A stretch of DNA of 64,000 nt from contig CM037590.1 of NCBI GenBank assembly GCA_021018995.1, positions 65,567,597 to 65,631,596 on the forward strand. The letters run 5' to 3'. How positions within the stretch are numbered: the first letter of the stretch is position 1; every line of letters begins with the position of its first letter. This document shows, piece by piece, positions 34,679 through 45,229 of this stretch. The stretch comes from Chloranthus sessilifolius. Taxonomy: Eukaryota > Streptophyta > Magnoliopsida > Chloranthales > Chloranthaceae. The translations under genes and the position numbers were made by a program. The notes under the pieces were generated by a model. It was not told where the DNA came from. It saw nothing but the letters and a program-made list of their open reading frames with translations, and ran no database searches.

Positions 34679-35068
34679 CTGATTTGACATTTAAGCATCA
34701 AATGGTGTTTAAATGATCTTACACTATTAAAAGTAGACTTTTAATCTCGCACCATTGACATGTGATTTATCGTTATGCCAGGTGGTCCCCATCTGCGATG
34801 AAGTGGCAACCTATATATCATTGGAAAATGTCTCAGATCAAAGAAACATGTCTATAAGTGAATGTGAACCATCCGATTGATGAACTTTATTATCAGCCAT
34901 TAAAACAAAAGCGACGGTTGATAGTGTAGTCCACATATCGGATAGTTTAAATCTCCCTAAAATACCATTTGTAGGCCTATTTCAATTCAATATATGATCT
35001 ACCACTTGATGATGCAGATCACCCATATCTTAAACCATTAATAGTATAAGATTATTTAAACACGTCAT
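34227..35068 (+). repeat. Near-identical tandem duplication of about 390 bp separated by an AT array
   Basis: Copy 1 is 34227-34617 and copy 2 is 34676-35068. Both run from CTCCTGRTTTGACATTTAAGC or its close variant to TTATTTAAACACGTCATATA and differ at only about ten positions by eye. Each copy is preceded and followed by AT repeats, so unequal exchange between AT arrays is a simple origin. Confidence 0.9.
34615..34675. repeat. (AT)n microsatellite
   Basis: About 60 bp of uninterrupted AT between the two duplicated units; shorter AT runs flank the outer ends at 34208-34226 and 35067-35081. Confidence 0.95.
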
Positions 35069-35341
35069 ATATATATATATGAAAAATAGGAGGTTTTATT
35101 GGGTCAGGCATATACCTTTGACGGGGTCAGTCAAGTAGAGTTAGGTCCAGCATATTCTATCTTTCCGTTGGGCAGCAAAAATAAATAATTTTGGCCCGGC
35201 CCGACCCATTTACATCCGTGACTGAGGAGAGGGGTCTAATCTATATACTTCGAATCCGAGTGAAGTGCTAAAACAGAATGAACCCATCAATCCTAAAACT
35301 GGGGCTGACCCGTTGCCCAACCTGACCCGTTGACAGCCCTA

Positions 35342-35868
35342 TCTAGAACGCATTCTTTGACCTTTGTTGTGCACCATGTGGTGCGCCTAATTTTGCAGTT
35401 AGAAATAGGGCCCCGCCACTAATCCAATTATGACTTTGACAATTGGACCACATGGGAACAGTGCCAGGTGCCCCCACCATGGGGACCAGGACGGTCATCC
35501 ACATAGATTTATTTTGTTTTATGTTCCTGAAATTTCCATGGTGTGACGAAAAAGTCCCTACAATTTTCACATATGATTATAAATTTTGTGATAAATCATC
35601 TAATAAAAAAATATCTTATTTTGACAAAAATATCCTTACCATATATGCAAATGACACCTCTAAAAAATAGAGATTAAAATTTTCTTCTTGATAGTAGCAC
35701 TTGATATGAGACATTGATGATCCTAATCCTTCTAGGAATAAGGAATTGAACATCCAGACCAATTTGTAAAATTCGGGTTCACGGTTCGCTATTCACTAGA
35801 GCTTAGTGAACCCGATTCACTAGGGTTATGATATATACATATAAGGAGCCGGTTATGATATATATTCT
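35342..35868. other. Stretch without a recognised gene
   Basis: Open frames on both strands around 35440-35670 look like chance reading in moderate-GC sequence. No motif or repeat partner recognised. Confidence 0.4.
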
Positions 35869-35888
35869 AGGAGCCGGTTAGTTCATCC

Positions 35889-36218
35889 ATTGGAGGACAG
35901 TGACCGTCCTCTAAGATGCATGTGGAATTCTACCTGGAACACTTTTTGGGTGCCACCTGGAGTACGGGTATGCTATTTAGATTAATTTTTAAAAAAATAA
36001 TTTTAAAGCACACGTCAAACTTGGGCTAATTTCAATGTTCCAAATTTTATTATTAAAAAAATACATGGTAAAGATAAGTTTTCAAATTATTTTTCTTTCA
36101 ACGATGATCTAAGCAATACATCTGGACTCCATGTGGCATTAAAATAATTTATGAGTATCACATGGAGCTCCATGTAGGATCTTGGAGGACGCTCACCATC
36201 GTCCAATGGAGGGCGGAA
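35889..36218. repeat. Inverted-repeat element, superfamily unclear
   Basis: CCATTGGAGGACAGTGACCG followed by TCCTCTAAGAT at the left pairs with ATCTTGGAGGACGCTCACCA followed by TCGTCCAATGG at the right. Arms are about 50 bp around an AT-rich centre. I cannot find a convincing target duplication, so the outer edges are approximate. An unrelated small direct repeat GGAGCCGGTTA occurs just upstream (35843 and 35870). Confidence 0.5.
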
Positions 36219-36229
36219 CCCTTATCTAT

Positions 36230-37060
36230 ATCTATTTACTATTCTAAAAGAGAAAATGGGATTTAAGGTTTGGGTGAGAAAAACTTTCAATTATGACCAA
36301 ATTATCCTTATAATTATAGCAAATGTCTCATTTATTTTATGGTGTGCGGTTGAAAATGTCTTTTAAACCCTTAGCATTTAATAAATGCATATCATAGGTA
36401 AGGGGTATATATATATATATAATTGACCTAATTCAAAATTCCCTCAAAGAGTGACTACAAGGTTGAATTATCATCGTCGTCTTCCTCCAAAGAGTAGGAT
36501 GATGTGACAGTATATTGCAGGGAGCTCGTGAGACTATCGAAACTGTTGAACATATTCTAATGATGAACGGGAAGACCCGACATTTTTTTATTTAATAATT
36601 TTGATGCCTTTGTAAAATTACATATGTATTAAGTTTTTTTGCTCTCTATATATCTTAGTGAATGTTAGGTTTTAAGTTCAAACCTTGTTATGTGTAATAA
36701 ATTGTTTAATTTTTTTAATTAATTATACTAGAGCTTATACACCATATATGTAAGTATGTAGCTCTATAACATATTAGAGCCTTTGTGAGAGAAATCTCTC
36801 TTAAAATAAGTCCCTCGAGCACCTAGATAGATGGAGGAGAGCCTAAAACTAGGCCAAAATTGTGGGATTTAGTTAAAAAAATCAAAAAAAAAATATTTGT
36901 TATGAAAACAAATACCATAAAAAAGTTTGTTTAAAGATTTTAGACAATTTTGGGTGGTCAATATAATTTTGAATGTATAAGAATTCACTAATATAAATTA
37001 GGACACCTAAAGTTTAGGAACAAATTTTTAGAAAGTTTGGGTCTTCAATTGACCACCCAA
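36230..37060. other. AT-rich stretch without a recognised gene
   Basis: Only short frames, an AT run at 36407-36422 and no recognised element ends. Confidence 0.4.
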
Positions 37061-37065
37061 GTTAT

Positions 37066-37187
37066 TACTACAAAAAATAAGACTAGTAGCGGGAGCAAAA
37101 AACTGCCGCTAATACCTTTTTTTTTGTTAATAGTGACAGTTTTTTACAGCAAAAAATTACTGCTAATAGTCTTTTATTTTGTAGTGG
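37066..37187. repeat. CACTACAAAAAA-family MITE, left end mutated
   Basis: Left end TTACTACAAAAAATAAGACT (first C changed) and right end AGTCTTTTATTTTGTAGTG. Interior has CTGCCGCTAAT and TTAATAGTGACAG. No exact 3 bp duplication is visible. Confidence 0.65.
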
Positions 37188-37204
37188 TGCTAAAACACAT
37201 TGAC

Positions 37205-37613
37205 TAGTTAAATCCGATGGTGAAGATCGTTTATCCTCCCAATCTTTCACATGATCGATCTTGAGATCATGAGCGCACAATCAGACGATTAGTGTTTTAT
37301 TTCATGTGGCACACATATTGGAAAAGTGACCTTAACATCACATGCATGCTCAAAATTAATTTTAAGGTCACTTTATTCGATGTGTACCACATGCTATAAA
37401 AAATTGGTCGTCTGATGGTATGCCCATGATCTCAAGATCTATCGTGTGAAAGATTGGGACGATAAATAATCTTCATCATCTGATTCAATACAGTCAATGT
37501 GTTTCAGTGCCAGTGAACTCAAATTAATTCAGTAGTTGGATTTTTTTTCTTTTCTTAAGATTTAAGAATTTGGTCAAAGGTACTCTTTGTTTTTGATAAG
37601 GGATTTAAAGGTA
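37205..37613. repeat. GAGTACC-family MULE-MITE, left end degraded
   Basis: The internal order matches 21295-21694: TGAAGATCGTTTATCCTCCC, GATCTTGAGATCATGAGC, ATTTCATGTGGCACAC, then the inverted set, ending GGATTTAAAGGTACTC. The left terminus is eroded and the right arm has an insertion of T-rich sequence (about 37540-37600). Confidence 0.6.
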
Positions 37614-37869
37614 CTCTTCCTTTAAATTGTGTGTAAACCAACTTTGAAATGAAAGGCTTATCATATCAACATATCCAAAGATGATCAATATCATCAAAAA
37701 ATAGATGATTGTTTTATCATTGAATTTTGAGCCAAAAGCAAAAAAAAAATTAATTATGAAATGTTTGGACAATGAAGCAAGATCTTTGTCCTGTGATTTG
37801 AGAGCAGAAAAGTTGATTTCTGTTTTGAAACCATCTAGGATGTGGTGAAGCCTAAATGATGTGGGCTAC

Positions 37870-38325
37870 CCGTTACCCAGTGGTATGCGATCTAGCGTTT
37901 CAATCCATCTGGGGTTTGAACTCATTTTTCCAAGGGAACCATTACTTGCACTCGCTTTTTAAGTGAGTAAAAAAAAACTGTATTTTAGGGACATGTGACA
38001 TGTGAAAATGCAATCTAATCGTCTGATTTAAAGTTCATAATCTATAGATCCTTAGTGGGTAAGATTGACACAAAATATAATCCTTATCATGTGATTAAAT
38101 ATAGTCAAAGACTATTATTTGATTCAACAGTTGACAACAATAAATCATATGATAAATATCGTGTTTTGTTCCAATCTAATCCACTATCTATAGATCATGA
38201 AATTTAAATCAGACGGCCTAGATTGCATTTTCACATGTCATATGTCCCTAAAAATACAAAGTCTTTCTTTAACCTTAGTGCAATCACTTAAAAAGCGTGT
38301 GCAAGTAATGGTTACCTTTTCCCAA
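37870..38325. repeat. Third MULE-type MITE family (GGGAACCATTACTTGCAC ends), with flank
   Basis: The element proper is 37934-38316 (383 bp). Left end GGGAACCATTACTTGCAC and inverted right end GGTAACCATTACTTGCAC; the arms also share CGCTTTTTAAGTGA and GTGAAAATGCAATCTA. Flanking 9-mers tttttccaa (37925-37933) and ttttcccaa (38317-38325) match at 8 of 9. No coding capacity. Confidence 0.75.
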
Positions 38326-38490
38326 TTCTCATATGTATATTTTTCGGTTTGGCCAAAGTTTGCTTGACTCGAAGCTTGGGTAATATATTTGAAGGCTCAA
38401 TCAATTCAAGTTTTATATGCCCAACCTGGCTTAAAATCTGGTCAGGTGGATATGATCATGTGCTCACCAAGCCCACTAATTAACACATGG

Positions 38491-38621
38491 CAAGGATCAA
38501 AATTTCGATTATCATTTCGGTTTCGGATTTTCTCTCCAAAACTAAAATTTCGGCCAAAAATTTGATCCCCATACAAAAATGATCGAAATTTCAGTCATTT
38601 CGGCCGAAATTTTGATCCTTG
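38491..38621. repeat. hAT-like MITE (CAAGGATCAAAATTTCG ends), 131 bp
   Basis: Perfect 17 bp terminal inverted repeats. The flanking 8-mers acacatgg (38483-38490) and acacatga (38622-38629) match at 7 of 8. The interior is built from ATTTCGGCCGAAATTT words, the same word used by the differently ended elements at 297-610 and 50330-50682. Non-coding. Confidence 0.8.
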
Positions 38622-38935
38622 ACACATGATTATCAATGTAAGAGATCAATATAGTCGATGGCACAATGACGTCGACTGGCAAATCATTGTAGAAATAGAA
38701 AAACAAAAGAAGTGTGTTTTGAAGTTCTAAAGGTTTAGTTGGTGTGGGTAGGGCTCTCAATGGGCCGGATTAGGGCCGGGCTGGGGTTCAATCTGACCCT
38801 AACCTACTCGGGCCGGGTTCTTAATTTTTGCAGCCCGGCTCGGTAGGGCCAAGCAGGGCTTGGGTGTTTTTCCGGGTTTGTTTTTTACTGTTTTTTTTTT
38901 AAATAAAATTTGGTTGGATTTTTTTTGGGGGGCTG

Positions 38936-41145
38936 TTTTTACAACATCCCGAAAATTTCAAACCCGACGTGACCAACCCCGTGTGCGTGTTCGACACGGC
39001 AACCGACACCGCCTTGAAATTTTAGAATAAATATTTAATCAATGTGTGATGTGTGTGAAAAGTGAAGTTGGAAATCATTTTGACCTTAGATGAGGAACCG
39101 TGTACCGTCGTACGGTATACCTGCTCAACACCCAATAAGCCCCTTAAATTAAGTGAAATGAAATATCTAGGATATTTCATTTGGGTTTTGTTTGTAAAAG
39201 AAGTAGAGAGAGAGAGAGAGAGAGCTTCTTCTCCACAAACCCTCTCGTGAGATTCCGTTCCGCATTCTTCGCGAAGAATTCGTCATCAACATCGGACGAG
39301 CTCCGCCTTTCATTGATTTCGACCGTGGAGAAGTTTTGAGTTTCGACATCCCTTAGATCTAAGAGCTTGAGAGTGTGGGTTTGAAAGAAAAATAACCAAT
39401 CATCGTAGGCGTCACACGTGATTGAGAATGTGAAGATCGACACGTACTAGATCTTCGTGTTGAGCTCTGCCGATCTTGACCGCCGAAAAACACTACAAGA
39501 TCTGCTCCGAAACCCTCTTCGGCAGTGATCGTCAAAAGCAGTGTATATGACCGAGAAAGGTGAGCATTTTTGCGCTATCACATGATAATTCGTTAATCTA
39601 AGTTTAGAACTATGAAAAATGGATCAAGGAAGAAGAGCCCGAATGGGCTACAGAATCTGTCAAAATCAAATGATCGATTGATTTTGACAAGACTGAAAAG
39701 TGCAAAATTTATGAAGGAATCGAACGATCGCTTTTCTTAAATTGATCGATCGAGTTTGAAGTCGAATGATCGATTTTAGAATCGATCGATCGAGTCTGAC
39801 AAACTGAGGTGCCAGTTTTCTGAAGGAAATCGAACGATCGATTTCCCCTGTTTTGGTTACTTCGGATTTTCTTTAGAAAACTTCGAACCATATGATTTTT
39901 CCGTCATTGACACGTAGTACGGTCTTGATGTGATCTAGGTTAAGAACGGGAGAGAGAGAAAATAACCTTTGGATTGCTTTTAAAGACACCAAACTTAAAA
40001 TAGGAAAAACTCAATACTTAATTCTCATTTTGATTTTGATACATGGATATAGATTCGATTAACATGAATTTGATTTTGAAATAATCATAGAAATTATATG
40101 TTTCAACGAATGCTCGAACTCCGAAGTGAATCATTGAAATTTAATATCGATTTTCGAATCTTTGATTGATGAATATGAAATCTTTAAACTTCGAATATTA
40201 GTGATATGGTCTGAATGTGATTTAAGCATTCTATAGTGATTTAAGGATTAAGAATTATGTAAACAAAACCCCATAAGGACCCGGTATGGTGGTTTATACC
40301 ATCCATCGTGAACCGGTATGGCAGTTTATACCGTACATTTATAAGTGTTCATCGAACAAAGATGGTTAGAGGGACTTCCATCGAAATTTAGCTCAGCAAC
40401 TCCATAATCGCATTAGAGTTACTTAAGTTACAATTTAAGTCATTTAATGAACGAAGCATAGCATGTAAGAAGTAAGAAATGAATAAAAATCGAAGTCACA
40501 TGAATTTTCGAATTTTGTTTAAATACTATGTTGAATATCAATGCTTTTGAAATCTATTCAAACATGAAGTTATATTTGAAAGATCTTCGTTTGATTCAGT
40601 TTTAATATGATAAATGTTGTTGATTATATCATTGAAGCTGCATTTCAAATTTATGAAATATGAGTTAATATTGATCTTTTTCCTACTCAGCGTAGACTAT
40701 TAGCTGATCCCGATATTTATGTCACATGTGTAGGTGTGGATCAGGATCTTGAGTTAGAGGACTCTAATTATGTGTTAGAAGCAGAGGAGGAACTTCCACC
40801 GGAAGATTATTTTCCTTAGTTTAGTTTGTTGGGGATAGATTTTGGTGTTTGTAAGTAATTCACTGGAATTAAGTTTGTATAACTGTGTACAGTTTGGAAC
40901 CACTATTTAGATGACGATCGATCGTCACCGGTGGTTATTTTTTTAAGTTTGAATTATGTTATATATAGGATTGGAATCGAAATAGTGTCAAGTGATATCT
41001 GTTTAGTATTCTGTATGAGAGAACATACCTTATAAGGCATCGGACGGTCCAGTTTTCCTATCATCATGTGTAGGGGAAACTGGATAGTCATTTGGCGACC
41101 CGACCTTTCCTAAAAATTCATGTGAAAAAGTTCGGCTGTCACAAT
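38936..41145 (+). mobile_element. Solo LTR, Gypsy-like, inside the hAT (edges approximate)
   Basis: Left part TGTTTTTACAACATCCCGAA and right end TTCGGCTGTCACA resemble Gypsy LTRs that begin TGTNACAACCCCGAAA and end in TCACA. Matching hAT-like sequence (TTGGTTGGATT and TGGGTTGGATT) lies just outside each edge. The T-rich junctions prevent reading a target duplication. No gag, pol, PBS or PPT is visible within 2.2 kb. A cluster of ATCGATCGA-type words lies inside (39655-39850). Confidence 0.55.
39655..39850. repeat. Cluster of AATCGAACGATCGATTT-like words
   Basis: About seven degenerate palindromic words around GATCGATC occur in under 200 bp (for example at about 39670, 39722, 39742, 39765, 39780 and 39833). 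They lie in the LTR at 38936-41145. Confidence 0.7.
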
Positions 41146-41482
41146 TTTTTCTAATACAATTGGGTTGGATTATTTTTTTCTAATAAAAGTTTGGAGAAGG
41201 TTAAAAATTTAAGTAAATGATTATATTTCCACAATAGAGGCTCAGTCAGGTACATGCTTTTATTCAAATATTTTATTTTAGCTTGTTGTACAATGGTTAT
41301 AATGGACAACGGTTGCTTGAAAATTTATTAACAAGTCATCCAAATTGTGTAGGTAAAAAGCTATGCGATAGTTGCTTGAAAAAGAATTAAGTCATCTAAT
41401 TTATCCAACCAAAAAATATATGCACAAGCATTCATCATCATTGCATCAAATCAATAAAAAAGAAAATAATAAGTTGAGTGAA

Positions 41483-43287
41483 AATATAATTTTAAAAATA
41501 TAACTAATTAACAATATTTTTCCCTTTATCATCCACAATTTTAACTTCTTTGAAATCAACCGTATGCATGGTAACGAGTCATAATCAAGATCACAACGGA
41601 TCCAATCTTGTGTACAAATCAAATATTCTACCGTCTCCGGCTTCAAACAACTTCTAATCTTACTAACCATTCTTCATCCAACACTAAATAAAGACTCTGA
41701 AGCAATAGCCGCTACCGGAACTGCTAAAATATCACGAGCTATTTGGCCTAAAATTGAAAACCTATGACTACTTGAATTGACTTTCCACCAATTTAAAATA
41801 TTGAAGTCTCGAGGAGTTGGTTGTCACATTTTTCTCTAATGGCTCTTCTGAATATTTTTCTAATTCAGTAATCTTCATAATTGTTGGGGCTGTGGTTTGT
41901 TGTTCCATCAATTGAGCAAACACGTCTGTTTCTTCTGCCATACTAACACTTGTTTGATAATTTAATTTAGTCGTACTTATTACATCGGTTGTAAACCATT
42001 TACTCTTATATTCATTATAAAGCTGAGAGAGAATGTTTTTGATACTCACAATATGTAAGGATGTTTGATCCCCATATAAGGCCTCAATAGCTATTCGTAA
42101 TCCAACTAGTTTATATATAGGGTAAAAAATTATAGCTAATTCTAACACTAAAATAGAAGTAGTAGTCGTCTCCTTCCAATACTTATCAAAATTTTCTTAT
42201 ATTTTTATAACCATGTGTTTACGTGCTTAACATTGGTCATTTTTCATTTTATTCAAATTAAGTTTTATTTTAGCCACTTCAATTAAAAATTTCTTGCTAG
42301 TTGGAGTCTTACTTGAACAAAAAGTATTTGTTATGTGATAGAATATTCTCAAAGTCACATAAAATTAAAGCATTTTCTCATTCTTTATCTAAAGGCATAA
42401 ATTTATAGTTTATATCTTTATATCCTAATAAGTTAAATGCTTCTCTATCAAGTAGTGCGGAATCTAGCATAAGAAATGTTGAGTTCCAACTTGTTGGGAC
42501 ATCTAAGCATGATCCTTTTGCTTGTATAAAAATATCTCTAATAATCTCATTAAATTTTTGCAAGTGAGATGGTGTTGATTTTACAAATTTCATGCTCTCC
42601 CTAACTTTATGAATGATTTCTCCTAAATTCTTAAGGCCCTTTTTAACTATTAGGTTCAAAACATGTGATTCACAACGTACATGAAATAAATCACATTCTA
42701 GTAGGAGATCTTTTCGAACAAAATAAGGTTTTAGAGTTCTTTCCACCACATCATTTGTGGCGGCGTTATCTAAGGTAATTGATCTCACTTGTTTATCAAG
42801 TTTCCATATCAATATAGATGTATTAATTCCTTTGACAATATTGTTCCCGGTATGGGGTGAAGGATAATAGCCCTTACTATTTCTTCTCGAACTATCGCTT
42901 CGCTAAATACGAAGTTCTTAAGGGGAGGTAAATCAGACAATATTTGTTGCTTTTTATCCACTCTTGGTTTTTTTTACATGATTCCTTAAGATTTCTTTTT
43001 AGGGTAGTAGTTCCGGTATTATAACTATAAGCAAATTCCTTTTTGCATTGAGTACATTGGGCCTTTTGTTTGTCATTTTTTGTCACCAACACCATCTCAT
43101 CCCAAACAGATGATCTCTTATGCTTTCCCAATGGAGAATGTGATTCGGAAAGAGGGACATCAGGGGCAACACATACTGTAGAGTCAGGATTAGGAGTCGG
43201 TAAATTTCCTTAAATGCTACTAAAATTAGGATTAACATCCACACTACTATCACCAGTGTTGTTACTACTTGATTGAATGTCAAACAT
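41483..43287 (-). pseudogene. hAT transposase (Ac/RICESLEEPER-like), decayed
   Basis: The minus-strand start MFDIQSSSNNTG at 43287 hits a stop near 43210. The BED zinc-finger region follows, with SSVWDEM and CTQCKKEFAY and TLKRNLKESC (about 43110-42980); the usual RHL histidine is asparagine. The central catalytic region has SITLDNAATND, CESHVLNLIVKKGL, FVKSTPSHLQKF and LDVPTSWNSTFLMLDSAL (42812-42440). A DUF4413-like part has SQLYNEYKSKW (about 42030), and the hAT dimerisation domain has ARDILAVPVAAIASESLFSVG and CLKPETVEYLICTQDWIR (about 41745-41590). Stops and frame breaks occur between blocks. If intact it would excise and insert hAT elements with 8 bp duplications. Confidence 0.88.
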
Positions 43288-43499
43288 CTTAACAATTAAA
43301 AAAAGTGACCAACACTCCATAATTATATAAATAATGATAAAACAAGCAACAATTATGTATGTAATAAAAATACAGTGATCAACACTCAACAATGCTATAA
43401 ATAATGATAAAAAATTAGAAATGATACAATAGTTAAAAAACATTGATCAACACACAGCAATGCTATAAATAATTATAAAAATCAGCAATGATATAAAAA

Positions 43500-43973
43500 A
43501 CATTGATAAATAATGGAAAAAAAAAAGAAAATAAAAATCAGCAATGATAAAAAAAAAAGTTATGAGTAATGAAAAAAAAAGAACGAGCACACCTGATCAC
43601 CTAGCTGTGACCAACGATGGTGTTGTGGTGACTGGTGAGAGAAGAAGAGGGAGAAGTGGTGGTGTCATCAAACGTGGTGCGAGTGGCGAGCGAGAGACAA
43701 AGATGTCGTCAGCCCACCGTCAATCGTCGATCCGTGGCGGGATTGCCGTCAGTGGGTTTATGGGAGGTAGAGAGGGGTTTGTGGCTGTGGCCTTGTGGGA
43801 TTACCGTCAACGGAAAGGGGTTTGTGGCTGTGGGATGAGGGGTTTGCCGTTGTTTGTCATTGTGGGCTTGTAGTCAAATGAGAGGGATTTGTGGCTATGA
43901 GATTAGGGGTTTGTGGCTATGGGATTGTTATCAACTGATCGTTGGGGTTTCGCGCCTAAACCTGTGTGCGTGC

Positions 43974-44012
<39 letters not shown>

Positions 44013-44458
44013 GTTGGTTTCTTTATGTCTAGTAGTGAAATATTGAAACGTGGGATGAGGGTGGTGACATATAAATCATTCCAATAAAGTTTATGGATAA
44101 CCTTAAATCAAAGCCTAGTCTACCAACACTTGTCTGTTTGGAGGGATTTTGAGTGAAAGGGCTTGAGAGAGATGAGGAAATGAGAGAAAATGAGAGAGGG
44201 GTAGAAGACATAGAAGAGAGGAGAATGAGATGAGAGAGTTGAGGAATAGAGAAAGAGGGGCAGAGGAGTTAAAACGTTAAGCAGGCAAAGGAGGAGTTAG
44301 ACCGTTAAGCGAGCAGAGGAGTTAAAAGCGTTAAACGGGCATAGGATTTAAAGATTAAAACCCTAGGTTTTCCTGCACTTTTGACTTAATATTAGGGAAT
44401 TTAAGTAAATCATATTTAACTATATATAAAAAAAATATTTAACTTAAAAAAGATAAGC

Positions 44459-44460
<2 letters not shown>
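43500..44460. other. hAT interior upstream of the transposase
   Basis: This is the probable transposase promoter and leader side, read on the minus strand. It includes repeated GGGATTGCCGTCA and GGTTTGTGGCTGTGG words at 43740-43935 and a (GA)n run at 43976-44008. Long frames on the plus strand arise from these GT-rich repeats. Confidence 0.45.

Positions 44461-44522
<62 letters not shown>
44461..44522. repeat. (AT)n microsatellite
   Basis: About 60 bp of AT within the right subterminal part of the hAT. Confidence 0.95.
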
Positions 44523-44524
<2 letters not shown>

Positions 44525-44710
44525 CTGGGTCGGGTGCAGGTCGGATGTTGCAACACTCAACCCAAGCCCGGCCCGGATTGATCCAGGTTGCAACATGCTT
44601 AGCCCGGTTCAAATATCATGCTTGGTTTGCTTAATAAAGAATATCACTTTTATCAGGCCGGGTGTGGGCCAAAATTCGGCCCAACCCCCATTGAGAGCCC
44701 TAGGTGTGGG

Positions 44711-45156
44711 AGAGGGTGAGCAAAAAACATCAGCTGGGAGATTAAAGTTTGTTTTCTTTATGCTTTTAAAGTTATTATTTTTATAATTTCTATTTTTCTA
44801 TATACAAGTGATTTTTCATCATTGAATTTGATTCAAATGTGAAAAAATTCAATGCACCATTTTCGAATGGCAAAAATGACCCAATTCTCCATTCATCATT
44901 GGCATATGACGAAGATGAAGAATTCAATGGAGCAAGAAGGCAAGGTATAAGTCATCTAATTAGTTTATTAATTATTATTACTATTATTTGGATATCTAGG
45001 TAAGTAAATCTCAATGTTTTTCTCAAAAATTATAGCAAACTTTGAATTTTTTAATTATTTTTTACATATTAGCAATAACAATGAAAATTCCTTAGTATCA
45101 ATGGTAGTACGATATCAGCAATGTGATTAAAATTTGTCGTTGCACATGCATTTTGC

Positions 45157-45161
<5 letters not shown>
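44711..45161. other. AT-rich stretch without a recognised gene
   Basis: Lies between the hAT duplication and an AT array. There is a short open run on the plus strand around 44860-44960 (LAYDEDEEFNGARRQG) but no family recognised. Confidence 0.4.

Positions 45162-45221
<60 letters not shown>
45162..45221. repeat. (AT)n microsatellite
   Basis: About 60 bp of AT immediately before the plus-strand LINE fragment. Confidence 0.95.
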
Positions 45222-45226
<5 letters not shown>

Positions 45227-45229
45227 TCT

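Larger units (their letters stand above)
33989..35341. repeat. Possible hAT-like composite element
   Basis: Left TAAGGTTGTTAACAAGCCAGG and right (inverted) TAGGGCTGTCAACGGGTCAGG are recognisably similar ends, and both subterminal parts carry GGGTCGG and GGCCCGACCC words. Flanking 8-mers (gtcaggag and tctagaac) do not match, so the unit is not proven. It contains the MITE at 34017-34148 and the tandem duplication at 34227-35068. Confidence 0.4.
38749..44702 (-). mobile_element. hAT transposon, 5.95 kb, with decayed transposase
   Basis: Ends TAGGGCTCTCAATGGGCCGG (left) and, inverted, TAGGGCTCTCAATGGGGG (right). The 8 bp ggtgtggg is perfectly duplicated (38741-38748 and 44703-44710). Subterminal regions at 38760-38880 and 44525-44690 are rich in GGCCCGGC and GGGCCGGG words, as expected for transposase-binding subterminal repeats. 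A minus-strand transposase occupies about 41483-43287. An LTR of about 2.2 kb is inserted near the left end (38936-41145). Without it the element is about 3.7 kb, typical for Ac-like hATs. Confidence 0.9.

Noticed and set aside
33981-35349. 8 bp duplication for the putative hAT-like composite
   Set aside because: gtcaggag and tctagaac do not match, so the element edges are not established.
37870-37930. SINE-like A/B box sequence
   Set aside because: No convincing paired polymerase III boxes or A-tail; the neighbouring structure is explained by a MULE-MITE.
38930-41155. Target duplication of the LTR inside the hAT
   Set aside because: Both junctions are T-rich and no unambiguous 5 bp repeat can be assigned.
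43544-44087. Plus-strand frames up to 109 residues
   Set aside because: Opposite to the hAT transposase and built from GTGG-rich and GA repeats; no family match.
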